Assembly (NCBI GenBank): GCA_028751875.1
Contig: CM054135.1
Coordinates: forward strand, 2,859,860-2,923,859
DNA from: Rapana venosa
Lineage: Eukaryota > Mollusca > Gastropoda > Neogastropoda > Muricidae
Reading direction: 5' to 3'
DNA length: 64,000 nt
This document shows, piece by piece, positions 36,701 to 48,014 of this stretch. The notes beneath the pieces are model-generated. The model searched no databases. It had not been told where the DNA came from and was given only the letters and a program-made list of their open reading frames with translations. The first letter of the stretch is position 1, and every line of letters begins with the position of its first letter. The position numbers and the translations under genes are program-made.

Positions 36701-39700
36701 CCCAACCGTGTGGTGGCAGGGGCAGGTGAAGGGTGGGGGTAAGTAAAGTTTACATGTTAGTTAGGGTAGAAGGAACACAAGATGGGTAGGGCAGAGGAGG
36801 TCAGGGTGGAGGGTATGGTAGAGCACAGAGTTGAGAGTAGTGTTAAGGATGACGGGGTGGGAGGGGGTAGAGTAGAGGAGAACAGGGTAGAGGGTAGTCT
36901 TAAGGAGGATAGGGGGTAATGTAGAGGACATGGTAGAGGATGGGATAGGCAAATAGAGGACAGGTGTAGGTAGGGAAAGGTATAGGAGGAATTGGGCGGA
37001 GAGTAGGATAAAGGGGGACAGGTTGGGGTGACGTAGAAGAGTACAGGGTAGGGTATTGTAGAAAAAGAAAGGATGGAGGGTGTGGTAGGGTAAAGGACAG
37101 GGTGAGTGGTAGAGTAAGACATGGTGAAGGGTAGTGTACAAGGGGACAGGATGGAGGGTAGTGCACAAGAGAACAGGGTGGAGGGTACGGAAGAAGAGAC
37201 AGGCTGGAGGGTTGTGTAAAGGAGGACAGGGTGGGGTAGGATAGAGAAGGACACAATTGGATAGGGCAGAAAAAGACAGGGTTGAGGGTGTGGTAGAGGA
37301 TAGGTTGAAGGTTAGGGTAGTGTGGGACAGGGTAAATGGTGGGTTAGGGTAGAGAAAGACTGGGTGGCGGTTGGGGAAGATGAGGACAGGGTGGAAGGTG
37401 GGGTTGGGTAGAGAAGGACAGGGTGGAAGGTAGCGTGGGGTAAAGAAAGAAAGGGTGTACGGGAGGTAATGAGGACTAGGGTGTAGGTACGTTGAGGAGG
37501 AAAGGGTCGAGTATGGTAGATGAAGCCAGGTGGAGGTAAGGTTATAGGAGGACAGGGAGGGGTAGCATAGGATTAGACGGTATGGAGGTTGAGTAGAGGA
37601 GGACAGGATGGAGTGGGGTAGAGTAGGACAAGAAGAGGTTGGGGTAGAGGTTGGACAAAATGGAGGTGGGGCATGGAGAACGGGTGGAGTGTAGGTGGAG
37701 TAGATAGGGTGGCGTTTGGTTAGATGAGGGCAGGCAAACGTGTGGGGTAAGGAGACAGGGTTACGGTGGAAAGAAGGACAGGGTGCAGGTAGGGTTGATA
37801 GAGAGAAACAGGGTGAAATTGTTTTGGGTAGAGGAGGACAGGGTAGAAGTGAGAGTAGTGTCGCGTAGGACGAGGTGGATGATAGGGTAAGAGTAAGAGA
37901 CAGGCGGAGGTGCGGTAGGGTCAGAGAATGAACAGATGGAGGGCGAGGGTAGATGAGGACAGGGTTGGAGGTGGGTATAGCGGAAAGGATGGAGGATGGT
38001 GGGATAATGATAGACATGGTGGATAGGAAAAAAAGACAGAATGGATTGTAGGTAGAGGGGGGCAGGGTGGATGATTGGATGGAGGAGGACATGGTGGATG
38101 GTTTGTAGGGTAATAGAGGACAGGGTTGAGGGTAGGGTAGGGTAGAGGAAGACAGTGGATGGTTGGGTAGAGGCCGACAGGGTGAAGGGTGGGATACAGA
38201 ACAGTGTAATGGATTGGGTAGAGGCTGTAGAGGGTTATGAGTGGTTTGTGTCGAGGAAGACAGGGTAAGGGTGTTTAGAGAAGGACAGGATAAGGCTGAG
38301 GTAGTTAGAGAAGAGACCAGTGTGGGGTTAGGGTAGGGTAGACAAGGACAGGGTTGAAGGTAGGGTAGGATAGAGGACTGCAAGGTAGAGGGTAGGGTAG
38401 GGTAGAGGACGACAGGGTGGAGGGTAGGGTACAGGAGGACATGGTGGAGAGTGGGGTAGAAATAGACAGGGTGGTAAAGGAGGACAGGGTGGATAGTGGG
38501 GTAGACGAGGATAGGGTGAAAGGTGGGGTAGGGTATGGAGGACAGGGTAGAGGGTGTGGGTAGGTTAGATTAGGAAAGGGGTCGAGGGAAGGGTAGAAGG
38601 AGGAACAGAGGGAGAAGTGTGGCGTAAGGAAAAAGGGTTGAGGGTGGGTAGAGGACAAGGTGGGTTTGGTTAGAGGACAGGGTTCGAAGGATAAGAGGAG
38701 GAAAGGTAAGTGGGGTCCGTGCAGAAGAAGACAGGGTGGAAGTATAGTGTAGAGGAGGTCAGGGTGGAAGTAGGTAAAGGAGACAGGGGGAGTGAGGGTA
38801 GGTAAAAGGAGGACAGGGTTAAGGATGGGGTAATAGGACAGGATGGAGTTGGGGTAGGTAGAGGACATTGATCAAAGTGTAGTTTGTAGAGAGAACAGGA
38901 TGGAGGTTGGGGTAGGGTAGAGATGGACAGGGTAACGGGTGGAGTGGAAGGGACAGGGTGGTATGGTACGGAAGAGGTGGGCGGGATTGGGGGAATGTAG
39001 GTAAGGAGGAACAGGGTTGAGGTAGGTGGGTAGAGGAGTCAGGTTGAATGGTAGGGTAGAGGAGAACATGGTGGAGAAATGGTGAAAGAGAATATACAGT
39101 GAGGGTGGTAAGGAAGTCATCGTTCAGTGGGGTATGGTAGAAACGTGAATTGAGGGTTGGAAGGTAGGACAGGGTGGAGGGGAGTGTAGAGGGGGACAGG
39201 GTAGGAGGGTGGGGTAGAGGAGAACATGGTGTAGAGGGGGGGGAAGGTCATTACGAGGTGGAGGGTGGAGTAGAGGTTGACAGGGTTGAAGGTGGATTAG
39301 GGTAAAGGTTAAAGGTTGAGGGTAGGTAGAGGAAGACAGATGGGGGTAAGCAGATAAGGGCAAGATGGAGGAAAGTGTTGAGGAGGACAGGGGTAGGGTA
39401 ATGAGGACAAGGATATAGTGGGAAAGGGATAGAGGAGGACAGGTGGAGGTTAGGGAAGAGGAAACAGGGTGGAAGCAACGTGGAAAAAGGACTGGGATAG
39501 TGTTAGAAGAGGAACAGCGAGTGATATTGTAGAAAAAGAATAGGGTGAGTAGGTTATTGGAGACAGTGTGAAGGGAAGAGAAAGACAGGCTTTGGTAGTG
39601 TATATGAAGAATCAGTGCGTTGAATGATGGGGTGGAGGAGAACAGGGTGGAAGTTGGGGTAGAGGACAGGTGGGTAGTGTAGAGGAGGGACATGTGAGGG

Positions 39701-40998
39701 TAGAGTAGAGGTAGGACAGGGTGGAGGGAAGGGTAGAGAAGGACATGGTGTAGGGTAAGGTAAAGTGGAAGAACGTTTGGTAGGGTAAGAAAGACAGGAG
39801 AGATAGGGTGGAGAAGTAGAGGTGGAAGGAGGGACATGGTGGAGGTAGGGTAGAGGGGAACAGGGTGGAGAGGAAAGGTAAAGGAGACAGGATGGGGTAG
39901 GGTACAGGAGAGAGGGTGGGGGGTAATGTAGAAAAAGACAGGGTGGTAGGTGAGGTAGGGTAAAAGGAGACATGGTGAAGGGTAAGGTAGAGGAGGACAT
40001 GGTGAGGTTGGGGTAGCAGGGGACAGAGGTGGCGTAGGGTAGAAAAGACAGGATGATGATGGGGTAGAGGAGAAACGGTGAAGGGATGGGTAGATGACAC
40101 AGGGTGGAGGGTGGCGTAGGGTAGGCAGTGAAGGAAAAAGGAAGGTGGGGTGGAGTGAGAAAGAGTGGGAAGAGTGGTGATGGTAGAAAATGAGACAGGA
40201 TGTAAGGTAAGTAGGGTAGAAGAGAGGGACGGGGGAATGGGGTAAAATGAGAACAGGTGAAGGTGGTAGGATGGAATGACAGGGTGGAGCTGGTGTAGAG
40301 AGGACATGTGTAGAAGGTAAAGGTAGAGTGAAGAGGACAGGTTGAGGGTAGGTAGATGAGACAGGGTGGAATACGATACAAACCGAATGGTGTATGAGGG
40401 TAAATGGATAGACTAACGCTTTAGGTAAAGAGGACAGTGGAGCTACTAGCATGGTCAGGTGTAAGGAAAAAGGAAAGGAAGATGAATACAAGTTGAGGGG
40501 TGAAGTGGTAGATGACAGGGGTAGATGGTGGTGAAGAGACAGGTGGGGTAGGGTAGGTAAAGAGGACAGGGTGGAATGTACGGTAGAAGAGGTGGGTGGT
40601 AGAAAAGGTACAGGTGAGAAGGGTAGTGTAGATGAGGACGGATGGAGGTTGGGGTAGAGGACAGGGTGGAGGTGGTTAGGTAGGACAGGGAGAGGTGGGT
40701 AGAGGGACAGGGTAGGGTGGGGTAATGAGAGACAGGGTGGAGTGTAGGGTAGAGGAGGAAAGGGTGAAGATGGTGTAGAGGAAGACAGGGTGCAGGTAGG
40801 GTGGAGAGAGGAGGACAAAGTAGAGTGTGGGGTAGTGTAGAGGAGGACAGGGTGGAGGATAGGGTAGAGTAGAAGGGGACGGGTGGAGGTGTGGTAGGTT
40901 TAGAAAAGGACAGGGTGGAGGTGAGGGTAGAGGACAGAGCAATGGGTGGATAGTGGGGAAAAGTATGGATGGTTGGTGGATTAGAGGAGAACAGTGTG
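33738..40998. repeat. G-rich minisatellite, right block
   Basis: Same unit as 24802-26111, running about 7.3 kb to the second gap. Units near 36.0-37.4, 38.4 and 40.8 kb keep the full GGG and GGGG runs. Units at 33.8-35.5 and 39-40.6 kb often have shortened G-runs. Long minus-strand open frames (up to 564 codons) are by-products of a stop-free repeat. A 124 bp block at 36585-36708 is inverted. Confidence 0.95.
36585..36708. repeat. Inverted block inside the minisatellite
   Basis: Here the plus strand turns C-rich (CCACCCACCCTACCCTGTCC, then CTCCTCTACCCACCCTCC), which is the reverse complement of the surrounding unit. It turns back to the G-rich strand at about 36709. Confidence 0.9.
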
Positions 40999-41498
40999 NN
41001 NNNNNNNNNNNNNNNNNNNNNNNNNNNNNNNNNNNNNNNNNNNNNNNNNNNNNNNNNNNNNNNNNNNNNNNNNNNNNNNNNNNNNNNNNNNNNNNNNNNN
41101 NNNNNNNNNNNNNNNNNNNNNNNNNNNNNNNNNNNNNNNNNNNNNNNNNNNNNNNNNNNNNNNNNNNNNNNNNNNNNNNNNNNNNNNNNNNNNNNNNNNN
41201 NNNNNNNNNNNNNNNNNNNNNNNNNNNNNNNNNNNNNNNNNNNNNNNNNNNNNNNNNNNNNNNNNNNNNNNNNNNNNNNNNNNNNNNNNNNNNNNNNNNN
41301 NNNNNNNNNNNNNNNNNNNNNNNNNNNNNNNNNNNNNNNNNNNNNNNNNNNNNNNNNNNNNNNNNNNNNNNNNNNNNNNNNNNNNNNNNNNNNNNNNNNN
41401 NNNNNNNNNNNNNNNNNNNNNNNNNNNNNNNNNNNNNNNNNNNNNNNNNNNNNNNNNNNNNNNNNNNNNNNNNNNNNNNNNNNNNNNNNNNNNNNNNN
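40999..41498. other. Assembly gap, 500 N
   Basis: Second 500-N placeholder. Minisatellite lies on its left and the RTE endonuclease on its right, so the junction between them is unseen. Confidence 0.98.
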
Positions 41499-42180
41499 TG
41501 GTGCAATTCCAAAAGTCTGAGACCTCTATCATTAGTTTCGTCCACGCCAAAACGGCCTACTGTCCCTGGCCATTGGTCATAAGCGTCAGGTCCGATCTTG
41601 GCATTCCATCGCCCTGGATCACGAGAAAGTCCTTCTTTGGAGTTGATTTGATGGCGCTCTCCAAATCTTCGTAGAAACACTCGATTGCTTCATCATCGTG
41701 TCTGATGTTGGTGCATAGACTTGTATGATGGTCATGTTGTGGGGTTTTGCTGCGCCCACGCATGGAGATCAGTCTGCTTGAAATTGGGGTACAGCTGATG
41801 ACACTGTTAGTCCTCTTCTTGTTGACAAGAAATCCTACTCCGTGTTGGTGTTTGGAGTCGTCGCCACTATACCATAGTTTGTGATCCTCCTCTGTAGTTG
41901 CTTCGCCGAATCCGACCCAACGGACTTCGGCCAGTCCCAGTATGTCCCATTCGTATCTTCGAAGTTCGTGGGTTAGCTCTTGGAGCTTCCCACATGCGTG
42001 CAAGGTACGGATGTTCCATGTACCAATGATGGTCCTTTCAGCCTGGAGTTTGATAGCTGTTGTTTGCGTCCCAGTCGCATATTTTCCACCTCCATCCTGG
42101 AACGCTCCAATGGAAGGCGCGGTTGTTGGTATTCCGGGCCTCAACCGATCCCTCATGTCTTTCCTTGCAGTGTTGTCCAT
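41499..42180 (-). pseudogene. RTE-clade LINE endonuclease (RTE-3), N-terminal part, one frameshift
   Basis: Best-preserved LINE coding sequence in the window. ATG at 42180; residues about 51-60 read IIGTWNIRTL, then LAEVRW near residue 83 and GVGFLVNKK. The block KKDFLVIQGD lies near residue 185. A single missing T at about 41607 then shifts the frame; the second frame continues as WNAKIGPDAYDQW and NDRGLRLLELH up to the gap. These are the endonuclease motifs of APE-type RTE proteins, which nick target DNA for insertion. The reverse transcriptase would lie in or past the gap. Apart from the one deletion it is intact, so this copy is young or the deletion is a sequencing error. The 5' leader extends to about 42325. 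Confidence 0.88.
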
Positions 42181-42324
42181 GTAGGTATTTCTGTGGGCGT
42201 GGATTGCTTGTCGGCGCCCATCCCCTCTCCAAGCTGCTATTTGCCCATAGCTGGGGATTTTTGGGTCGGGTTATCTCCCCACTGAGACAGGTAGTACTGG
42301 GTTACAGGTTACCAGTAGCAGAGG

Positions 42325-42445
42325 AACACCTCTGACTCTGACTCTAACTTGGGCGCCGCCCTCAATATGCTGGCCCTAGAGAAGTGAGGTATCTGACGCC
42401 TCGCTCCCCTTCGACCTTATAGGTTATGGGACTCCTTTACCTTTT
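42325..42445 (+). mobile_element. SINE-B 3' end
   Basis: GCCCTCAATATGCTGGCC, AGTGAGGTATCTGACGCC and TTATAGGTTATGGGACTCC match the SINE-B 3' half at 59605-59690. It sits directly upstream of the RTE-3 leader. Confidence 0.75.
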
Positions 42446-42451
42446 ACCTTT

Positions 42452-42535
42452 TATCGGTTGGTTGGTTGGTTGTTTTGTTAGTTGGTTGGTTGGCTGGATG
42501 GCTGGTTGGTTGGATGGTTGGTTGGCTGGTTGATT
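42452..42535. repeat. TTGG tetranucleotide repeat
   Basis: GGTTGGTTGG with GGCT and GGAT variants. Similar arrays lie at 43695-43806 and 52134-52262. Confidence 0.9.
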
Positions 42536-42799
42536 AGCTAGAAGTTAAATTGATCGTCGGTTGCACAGCGTTATCATAAAAAATGACAAAATTATACCAA
42601 CCAACGAAAAAGCACCAAACGAAATGGACAGACAACCAAACAAAGAATCACTAAACTACATACAAGGTATAATAAAAGCAAAGAGGGAATAAAAGCACTA
42701 GACTGCATACACAATAGACAAAAGAAAGGGAGGAAAAACACATAACTATACAAACAGTATACCACACACAACAATTCACCAAACTGTATACACAAACGA
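42536..42799. other. A-rich unassigned sequence
   Basis: Loose repetition of CACTAAACTACATAC-like phrases. No gene. Confidence 0.4.
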
Positions 42800-42956
<157 letters not shown>

Positions 42957-43094
42957 GGCATGATGGACTGTGTGAGGCAGGCCCTCAGCACTTTCAATGT
43001 TCAGAAAGGATTGGCACAGATCACTGGGACGTTCTATGACAACGCCAGCAATGCTGTCTTTTATGAATAGCCAGATCAGGAATATCCTTCGAAC

Positions 43095-43166
43095 AATAGT
43101 AGAAATAATAATAATAAAACAACAACAACAACAACAACAAATAATAATAATAATAATATAATAATA

Positions 43167-43204
<38 letters not shown>

Positions 43205-43309
43205 TAATAATAATAATAATAATAATAATATAATAATAATAATGATGAATAATAATAATTAATAATAATGATGATGATGATGATGATGATGATGATAATA
43301 ATAATAATA

Positions 43310-43341
<32 letters not shown>

Positions 43342-43360
43342 TAATAATAATAATAATAAT
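43095..43360. repeat. AAT microsatellite with ATG patch
   Basis: Imperfect AAT/ATA repeats with an ATG-repeat block at 43268-43297. It ends at conserved element H. Confidence 0.95.
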
Positions 43361-43412
43361 GTATGGAATTTATATAGCGCTGAATCTTATAAAGCAACAA
43401 ATCAAAGCGCTC
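43361..43412. other. Conserved short element H, copy 1
   Basis: About 50 bp that is nearly identical to 62476-62525: GTATGGAATTTATATAGCGC, TGAATCTT, AAAGC, ACAAATCAAAGCGC. Both copies follow an AAT microsatellite. Two palindromic AGCGC words can pair. Confidence 0.8.
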
Positions 43413-43424
43413 AGATTTTTCCCC

Positions 43425-43630
43425 CCGAGGATAATGGAATAAGCACTCATGTGCTTTTTTACATCCAGTCCCTGTGTGCATGCGGTTTTGTAAATTTTGT
43501 CATCTGTTCCCACCGGCACACAATGGCCTACTCTTTCGAAAAGCGGAACAGGATTTAACGTGTGCGCAAGATGTTCTGCATGCGTTCGCACACGAGGCGT
43601 CGGTTTATAGTCTCATCCGAAGGACTTAGG
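43425..43630 (-). mobile_element. SINE-A1, 3' two-thirds
   Basis: GAGGATAATGGAATAAGCAC, CACCGGCACACAATGGCC, GCGGAACAGGATTTAACG, GCAAGATGTTCTGCATGCG and TATAGTCTCATCCGAAGG: one of the least diverged bodies. Confidence 0.85.
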
Positions 43631-43694
43631 ACAGACAGGGTTGTAGACTCTCGCCTAGCTTGAAACTTGAGTAGGTCGAGCCACACACGCTCTT

Positions 43695-43806
43695 TGGTTG
43701 GTGGGTTGGGTTGGTTGGGTGGGTGGGTGGGTGGTTGGGTGGGTTGAATGGTTGGTTGGTTGGGTGGGTGGGTGGGTGGGTAGTTGGTTGGCTGGTTAGC
43801 TGGTTG
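43695..43806. repeat. TTGG/GGTGGG tetranucleotide repeat
   Basis: GGTTGG and GGGTGGGT repeats with drift. Confidence 0.9.
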
Positions 43807-43944
43807 AATCTTTTATGTGGGAGATATACTTGCAATCTGCGCTATGCTGATGGTATCGATCTCATTTAAATAAGGCAGTGAAAAAAAACTTGAAGAATCT
43901 ACAAGCGACCTGTAAGAGCGAGCTGGGGCTAATGGTATGAAGAA

Positions 43945-44285
43945 GGAAGGTGGCAGGATGGCTAAGACGTTAGCCTGCCAACAAGTTAACCGTTAGGTTC
44001 TGGGTTCGATTCCCACCCTCGCCCTTTCTTCCCAGTTTGACAAAAAAAATCGAACTGAATGTCAAAGTCCTTAGGATGAGACTATAAACCGAGGCCCCGT
44101 GTTCGAACGCATGCAGAACATCTTGCGCACACGTTAAATTCTGTTTCGCTTTTCGGAAGAGTAGGCCATTGTGTGCCGGTGGAAACATGACAAAATTTAC
44201 AAAACTGCATACACACGGGGACTGAATGTAAAAAAGCACATGAGAGCTTATTCCATTATCCTCGATATAAAAGAATAGATTAAAA
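43945..44285 (+). mobile_element. SINE-A1, full length with a different tRNA-like head
   Basis: The head GGCAGGATGGCTAAGACG with B box GGTTCGATTCC differs from the TAGTGGTTAGA head of other copies. The centre (AGACTATAAACCGAGGCC), body (CACACGTTAAATTCTG, AGGCCATTGTGTGCCGG) and A1 3' end (TATCCTCGATATAAAAGAAT) are standard. So at least two tRNA-like heads are joined to the same SINE-A body. Confidence 0.85.
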
Positions 44286-44289
44286 AAAA

Positions 44290-44837
44290 AAGACCAAGTG
44301 CAGAGAAGAGCAAGGTCATGGTAAAACAGCACCAGTGCCGTGAATAATGAACCTAACAAAGAACAAAGTATTTTAACTAGAAACCAACAAAAAAACCCAC
44401 CACTTTGTATGTTGATATACAAGCCCCAAAATGTTTGTTTACCAAACTATATAAGCAATAAAGCAAATGAAAAGGGGTGAAAAGTCGCCAGAACTGTATA
44501 ATCAGCAAATCCAAGAAAGAAAGAAGTACCAAACTTTATAATCAACACACCAAAAGAAAAAACAACAACAACCCAACAACAACACCAAACTTCACTAGCA
44601 TACAAGAAAAAGAAAAAAATCAGCCACTTGAATAAACATCAAAACCAAACACAGGGGGAAAAAAGTACCTTAACATATAAACAAAGAAATTAAAGCACAA
44701 AACCGCCAGCCTGTATGAATGGCAATGTCAAACAAACAAACAAACAAACCAAAAGAGACAAATTCTCACAAACAACCCCGCTAAGGCAAACAACCACTAC
44801 AACAAAATGAACCACCATCCATGCACAGGGAGGCTGT
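44290..44837. other. A-rich degenerate tandem sequence
   Basis: Phrases such as GTACCAAACTTTATAATC and CACCAAACTTCACTAGC recur at roughly 50-70 bp spacing. No coding signal. Confidence 0.45.
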
Positions 44838-44900
44838 TAACTCACCATGAAGGTAGCCGCATTTCGACTGCGGGGACATTTGCTGGGTTTGTTCGTGTTT
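44838..44900. mobile_element. SINE-A2 3'-end-like fragment
   Basis: GAAGGTAGCCGCATTTCGAC resembles the A2 3' end at 1252-1275 and 61505-61525. About 120 bp of unassigned DNA follows. Confidence 0.4.
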
Positions 44901-45021
44901 CCGTAACGCAACGGACCCTCATATGAATTACGAGGATGTTTCACGTGCATATTTTGATCTTCTGCATGTGTGTATATACACGAAGGGAATCAAGGCATTG
45001 GCAGGTCTGCACTTGAAGTTG

Positions 45022-45425
45022 CCCTCAATATGCTGGCTTCCTGAGAAGCTGAGGTATCTAATGCCTCACTTCCCTAGGTAAAAAAAAAAGTACAGGTGTC
45101 CCATAACCTATAATGGTCGTAAGGGAGCGAGGCGTCAGAGACCTCACATCACTAGGGGCCAGCATATTGAGGGCGGCGCCCATCTCCTCTCCCTCGCTGC
45201 TTTACCTTCCCTGACCCTAAAGAGGGCAGTTACCCATGTACAGCTGGGTGAACTGGGGAAACTTTACTGAAGCCAAGGCAGCGCAAACGGTCACCCATCC
45301 AAGTGGTAACCACGCTCGATGCTGCTTAACCTTGGCTTGGGGGAAAAGCGAGTGCTCCGACCACTGAGCTATCCCCTCCCCTAGGTACGACCACATAACT
45401 CATGGGACACCTTTACCTTTAAAAA
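45022..45425 (+). mobile_element. SINE-B 3' part, split by an inverted SINE-B
   Basis: CCCTCAATATGCTGGCTTCC to CACTTCCCTAGGTA (45080), resuming at 45088 with CGACCACATAACTCATGGGA and CACCTTTACCTTT. The split site carries the duplicated CCCTAGGTA. Confidence 0.8.
45081..45378 (-). mobile_element. SINE-B, full length, inserted into another SINE-B
   Basis: Reverse-oriented: AGGTGTCCCATAACCTATAA, GAGGGCGGCGCCCATCTCC, 5S-like CGGTCACCCATCCAAGTGG and head ending GACCACTGAGCTATCCC. CCCTAGGTA at 45072-45080 and 45079-45087 is the target duplication. The two SINE-B sequences face each other and can fold back. Confidence 0.85.
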
Positions 45426-45615
45426 AAACAAAACAAATTACATTCATGACCCAGAAGCTAAACGATGGAGTACAACCAAAAGCACCAAGACAGATCTTAA
45501 CACCACTCAGCCGTTCTGCGACCACAACCACAATCACAACCACAACCACCACCACCACCACCCACCAAAAAACAAAAAAAAAATTAGAAGCAAAAAACCC
45601 CACCCCAAAACTTAC

Positions 45616-45813
45616 CGCCGAAGCCCCAGATGTTATCGTTGTTGGCAGAATTGGCGGTGACTTGGAGGCTGGAGTTGAGGACTGGCTCCACAACCACCAT
45701 GGTGAGCGACTGGGACAGGGTCTGAAGAGCAGTGGTGGCCGTCACCTTCAGCTGGTAGGTGCCTAAGTTGGGGTACCTAATCTGGTGGATGTCGAACCCG
45801 TTCTGACCATCCC
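45616..45813 (-). CDS. PKD-domain protein, exon 8
   Basis: Internal exon of 198 nt on the minus strand. The acceptor is CTTTCAG before 45813 and the donor is GTAAG after 45616. The open frame reads GDGQNGFDIHQIRYPNLG, then TYQLKVTATTAL, the second half of a PKD (polycystic kidney disease) beta-sandwich domain: GDG turn, HxxRY strand, GxYxLxVxAT strand. After a linker (VVVEPVLN) a further domain starts, and the exon ends inside the codon after IWGFG (phase 1). PKD domains form extracellular Ig-like stalks. The start phase (one base needed) does not match the end of exon 7 (phase 0), so either an exon is missing, an unusual splice is used or an indel error is present. A G-rich array begins about 30 bp upstream of the acceptor. 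Confidence 0.8.
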
Positions 45814-45844
45814 CTGAAAGCACAGGCGCTACTGGCGTTCATGT

Positions 45845-47345
45845 ATGGGTTGGGCAAGGTTAGGGTTGGGGTTGGGTAAGGTTGGGGTTGGGTGAGGTTT
45901 GGGTTGGGTAAGGTTTGGGTTGGGGTTGGGTTGGGGATGGGTTGGGGTTGGGTTGGGGTTTGGGTTGGGGTTGGGGTTGGGGTTGGGTTGGGGTTGGGGT
46001 TGAGGTTGGGGTTGGGTAGGGGTTGGGTAAGGTTGGGGTTGGGGTTAGGTTGGGGTTGGGTAAGGTTGGGGTTGGTGTTAGGTTGGGGTTGGTAGGGTTG
46101 GGTTGGGGTTGGGTTGGGGTTGGATTGGGGTTGGGTTGTGGTTGGGTTGGGTTGGGTTGGGTTTGGGCAAGGTTTGGGTTGGGTAAGGTTTGGGTTTGGG
46201 TTGGGTAAGGTTGGGGTTGGGGTTGGGTTGGGTTGGGTAAGGTTTGGGTTGGTAAGGTTTGGGTTGGGTAAGGTTTGGGTTGGGTAAGGTTGAGGTTGGG
46301 TTGGGTAAGGTTTGGATTGGTAAGGTTTGGGTTGGGTAAGGTTTGGGTTGGTTGGGTGGGTTTGGGTAAGGTTTGGGTTTGGAAGGTTAGGGTTGGGTTT
46401 GGGTAAGGTTGGGGTTGGGTAAGGTTGGAGTTGGGTAAGGTTGGGTTGGGTTGGGTAAGGTTGGGGTTGGGGTTGGGTAGGTTGGGTTGGGTAAGGTTTG
46501 GGTTGGGGTTGGGTAAGGTTAGGTTGGGGTGGGTAAGGTTAGGGTTGGGGTTGGGTAGGTTGGGGTTGGGTAAGGTTGGGGTTGGGTAAGGTTGGGTAAG
46601 GTTGGGGATGGGTAAGGTTGGGGTTGGGAAAGGTTAGGGTTGGGTTGGGTAAGGTTGGGGTTGGTTAGGTTGGGGTTGGGTAAGGTTGGGGTTGGGTAAT
46701 GTTTGGGTTGGGTAAGGTTGGGGTTAGGTTGGGGTTGGGTAAGGTTTGGGTTGGGTAAGGTTTGGGTTGGGTAAGGTTTGGGTTGCGTAAGGTTTGGGTT
46801 GGGTAAGGTGGGGGTTGGTAAGGTTTGGGGTTGTGTAAGGGTTTTGGGGTTGGGTAAGGTTGGGGTTGGGTAAGGTTGGGTTGGGGTTTGGCGTTGGGTT
46901 GGGGTTGGGTTGGGGCTGGGTTGGGGTTGGGGTTTTGGGGTTATGTTGGGGGGGGGTTTGGGGGTTGGGTTGGGTTGGGTTGGGTTGGGTTGGGTAAGGA
47001 TTGGTTGGAAAGGTTTGGGTTCCGTAAGGTTTGGGTTGGGTAAGGGTCGGGTTGGGTAAGGTTGGGGTTGTGTAAGGTTTGGGTTGGATAAGGTTTGGGG
47101 GTTTGGGGTAAGGTTGGGTTGGGTGGCGTTGGGTTGGGTTGGGTTGGGTTGGGGTTGGGTTGGGTTGGGTTGGGGGTTTGGGGTTGGGGTTGGGTTGGGG
47201 TTGGGTTGGGGTGGGTTGGGGATGGGTTAGGGTTGGGTTTAAGGTTGGGGTTGGGGTTGGGGTTGGGTTTGGGTTTTGGGGGTGGGTTTGGTTTTTTTTG
47301 GGGTTGGGTTTGGGTTGGGGTGGGGTGGGTGTGGGGTGGGGTTTA
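45845..47345. repeat. G-rich GGGTTGGGTAAGGTT array
   Basis: About 1.5 kb of GGGTT, GGGGTT and GGTAAGGTT words, G-rich on plus and C-rich in the gene's transcript. It resembles a degenerate telomere-like motif but lacks regular TTAGGG. Fills intron 7 next to exon 8. Confidence 0.95.
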
Positions 47346-47419
47346 AGGTTGGGGTTGGGTTGGGGTTTGGGGTTGAGGTTGTGTTGTGTTGGGGTGTGTT
47401 GGGGGTCGTTGCATGTGTT

Positions 47420-47945
47420 TTAGTGTAGGTAGTGTAGTAAAGTGTGAAGGGTAAGTAGGTGGGGTAGTGTAGTGTGGTATGCGTTGGATTGGATTGGGTT
47501 GGGTGGGTTATAATGTAGTGTAGTGTAGTGGAGTGGAGGGGAGTGGAGTGGAGTGCATCTGCTGTAGGGTAGGGTAGGGAAGGGTAGGGTAGTGTAGTTT
47601 AGGGTAGGGTGGGTAGTGAGTGTAGTTTGCGTGGTTGGATTGGGTTGGGGTGGGTTATAGTGTAGTGTAGTGTAGTGTAGTGCAGTGTGGTGTAGTGTAG
47701 TATAGTGAAGTGTAGTGTAGTGTAGTGCAGTGCAGTGCAGTGTAGGGTACTGTAGTATAGTGTAGTATAGTGTAGTGCAGTGTAGTGTAGTTTAGTGTAG
47801 TGTAGTTTAGTGTAGTGTAGTATAGTGTAGTGTAGTGTGATGCAGTGCAATGCAGTGCAGTGCAGTATAGTGCAGTACAGTGCAGTGTAGTGTAGTGTAG
47901 TGTAGTGTAGTGCAGTGTAGCGTAGCATATTGTAGTATAGTGTCT
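47420..47945. repeat. TAGTG pentanucleotide repeat
   Basis: Imperfect TAGTG with CAGTG, TAGTA and GAGTG variants. A minus-strand open frame through it (TLHYTTLHY-type) is a repeat product. Confidence 0.95.
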
Positions 47946-48014
47946 TTCTTCTTGTAATGCGTTCCATTGTCTTCTTCATCAAATGCCGAGACAGCACCTA
48001 CTGTTGTCTGTCAT

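Noticed and set aside
36761..40818. Minus-strand open frames of 540 and 564 codons, rich in Pro, Leu, Ser and Tyr
   Set aside because: They translate the complement of the 24-26 bp minisatellite, which is free of stops in all three frames. No start context, no domains, and the frame drifts with each indel.
45845..47345. Telomeric or subtelomeric sequence
   Set aside because: Words such as GGGTTGGGTAAGG vary and TTAGGG is not the regular unit. It lies inside an intron.
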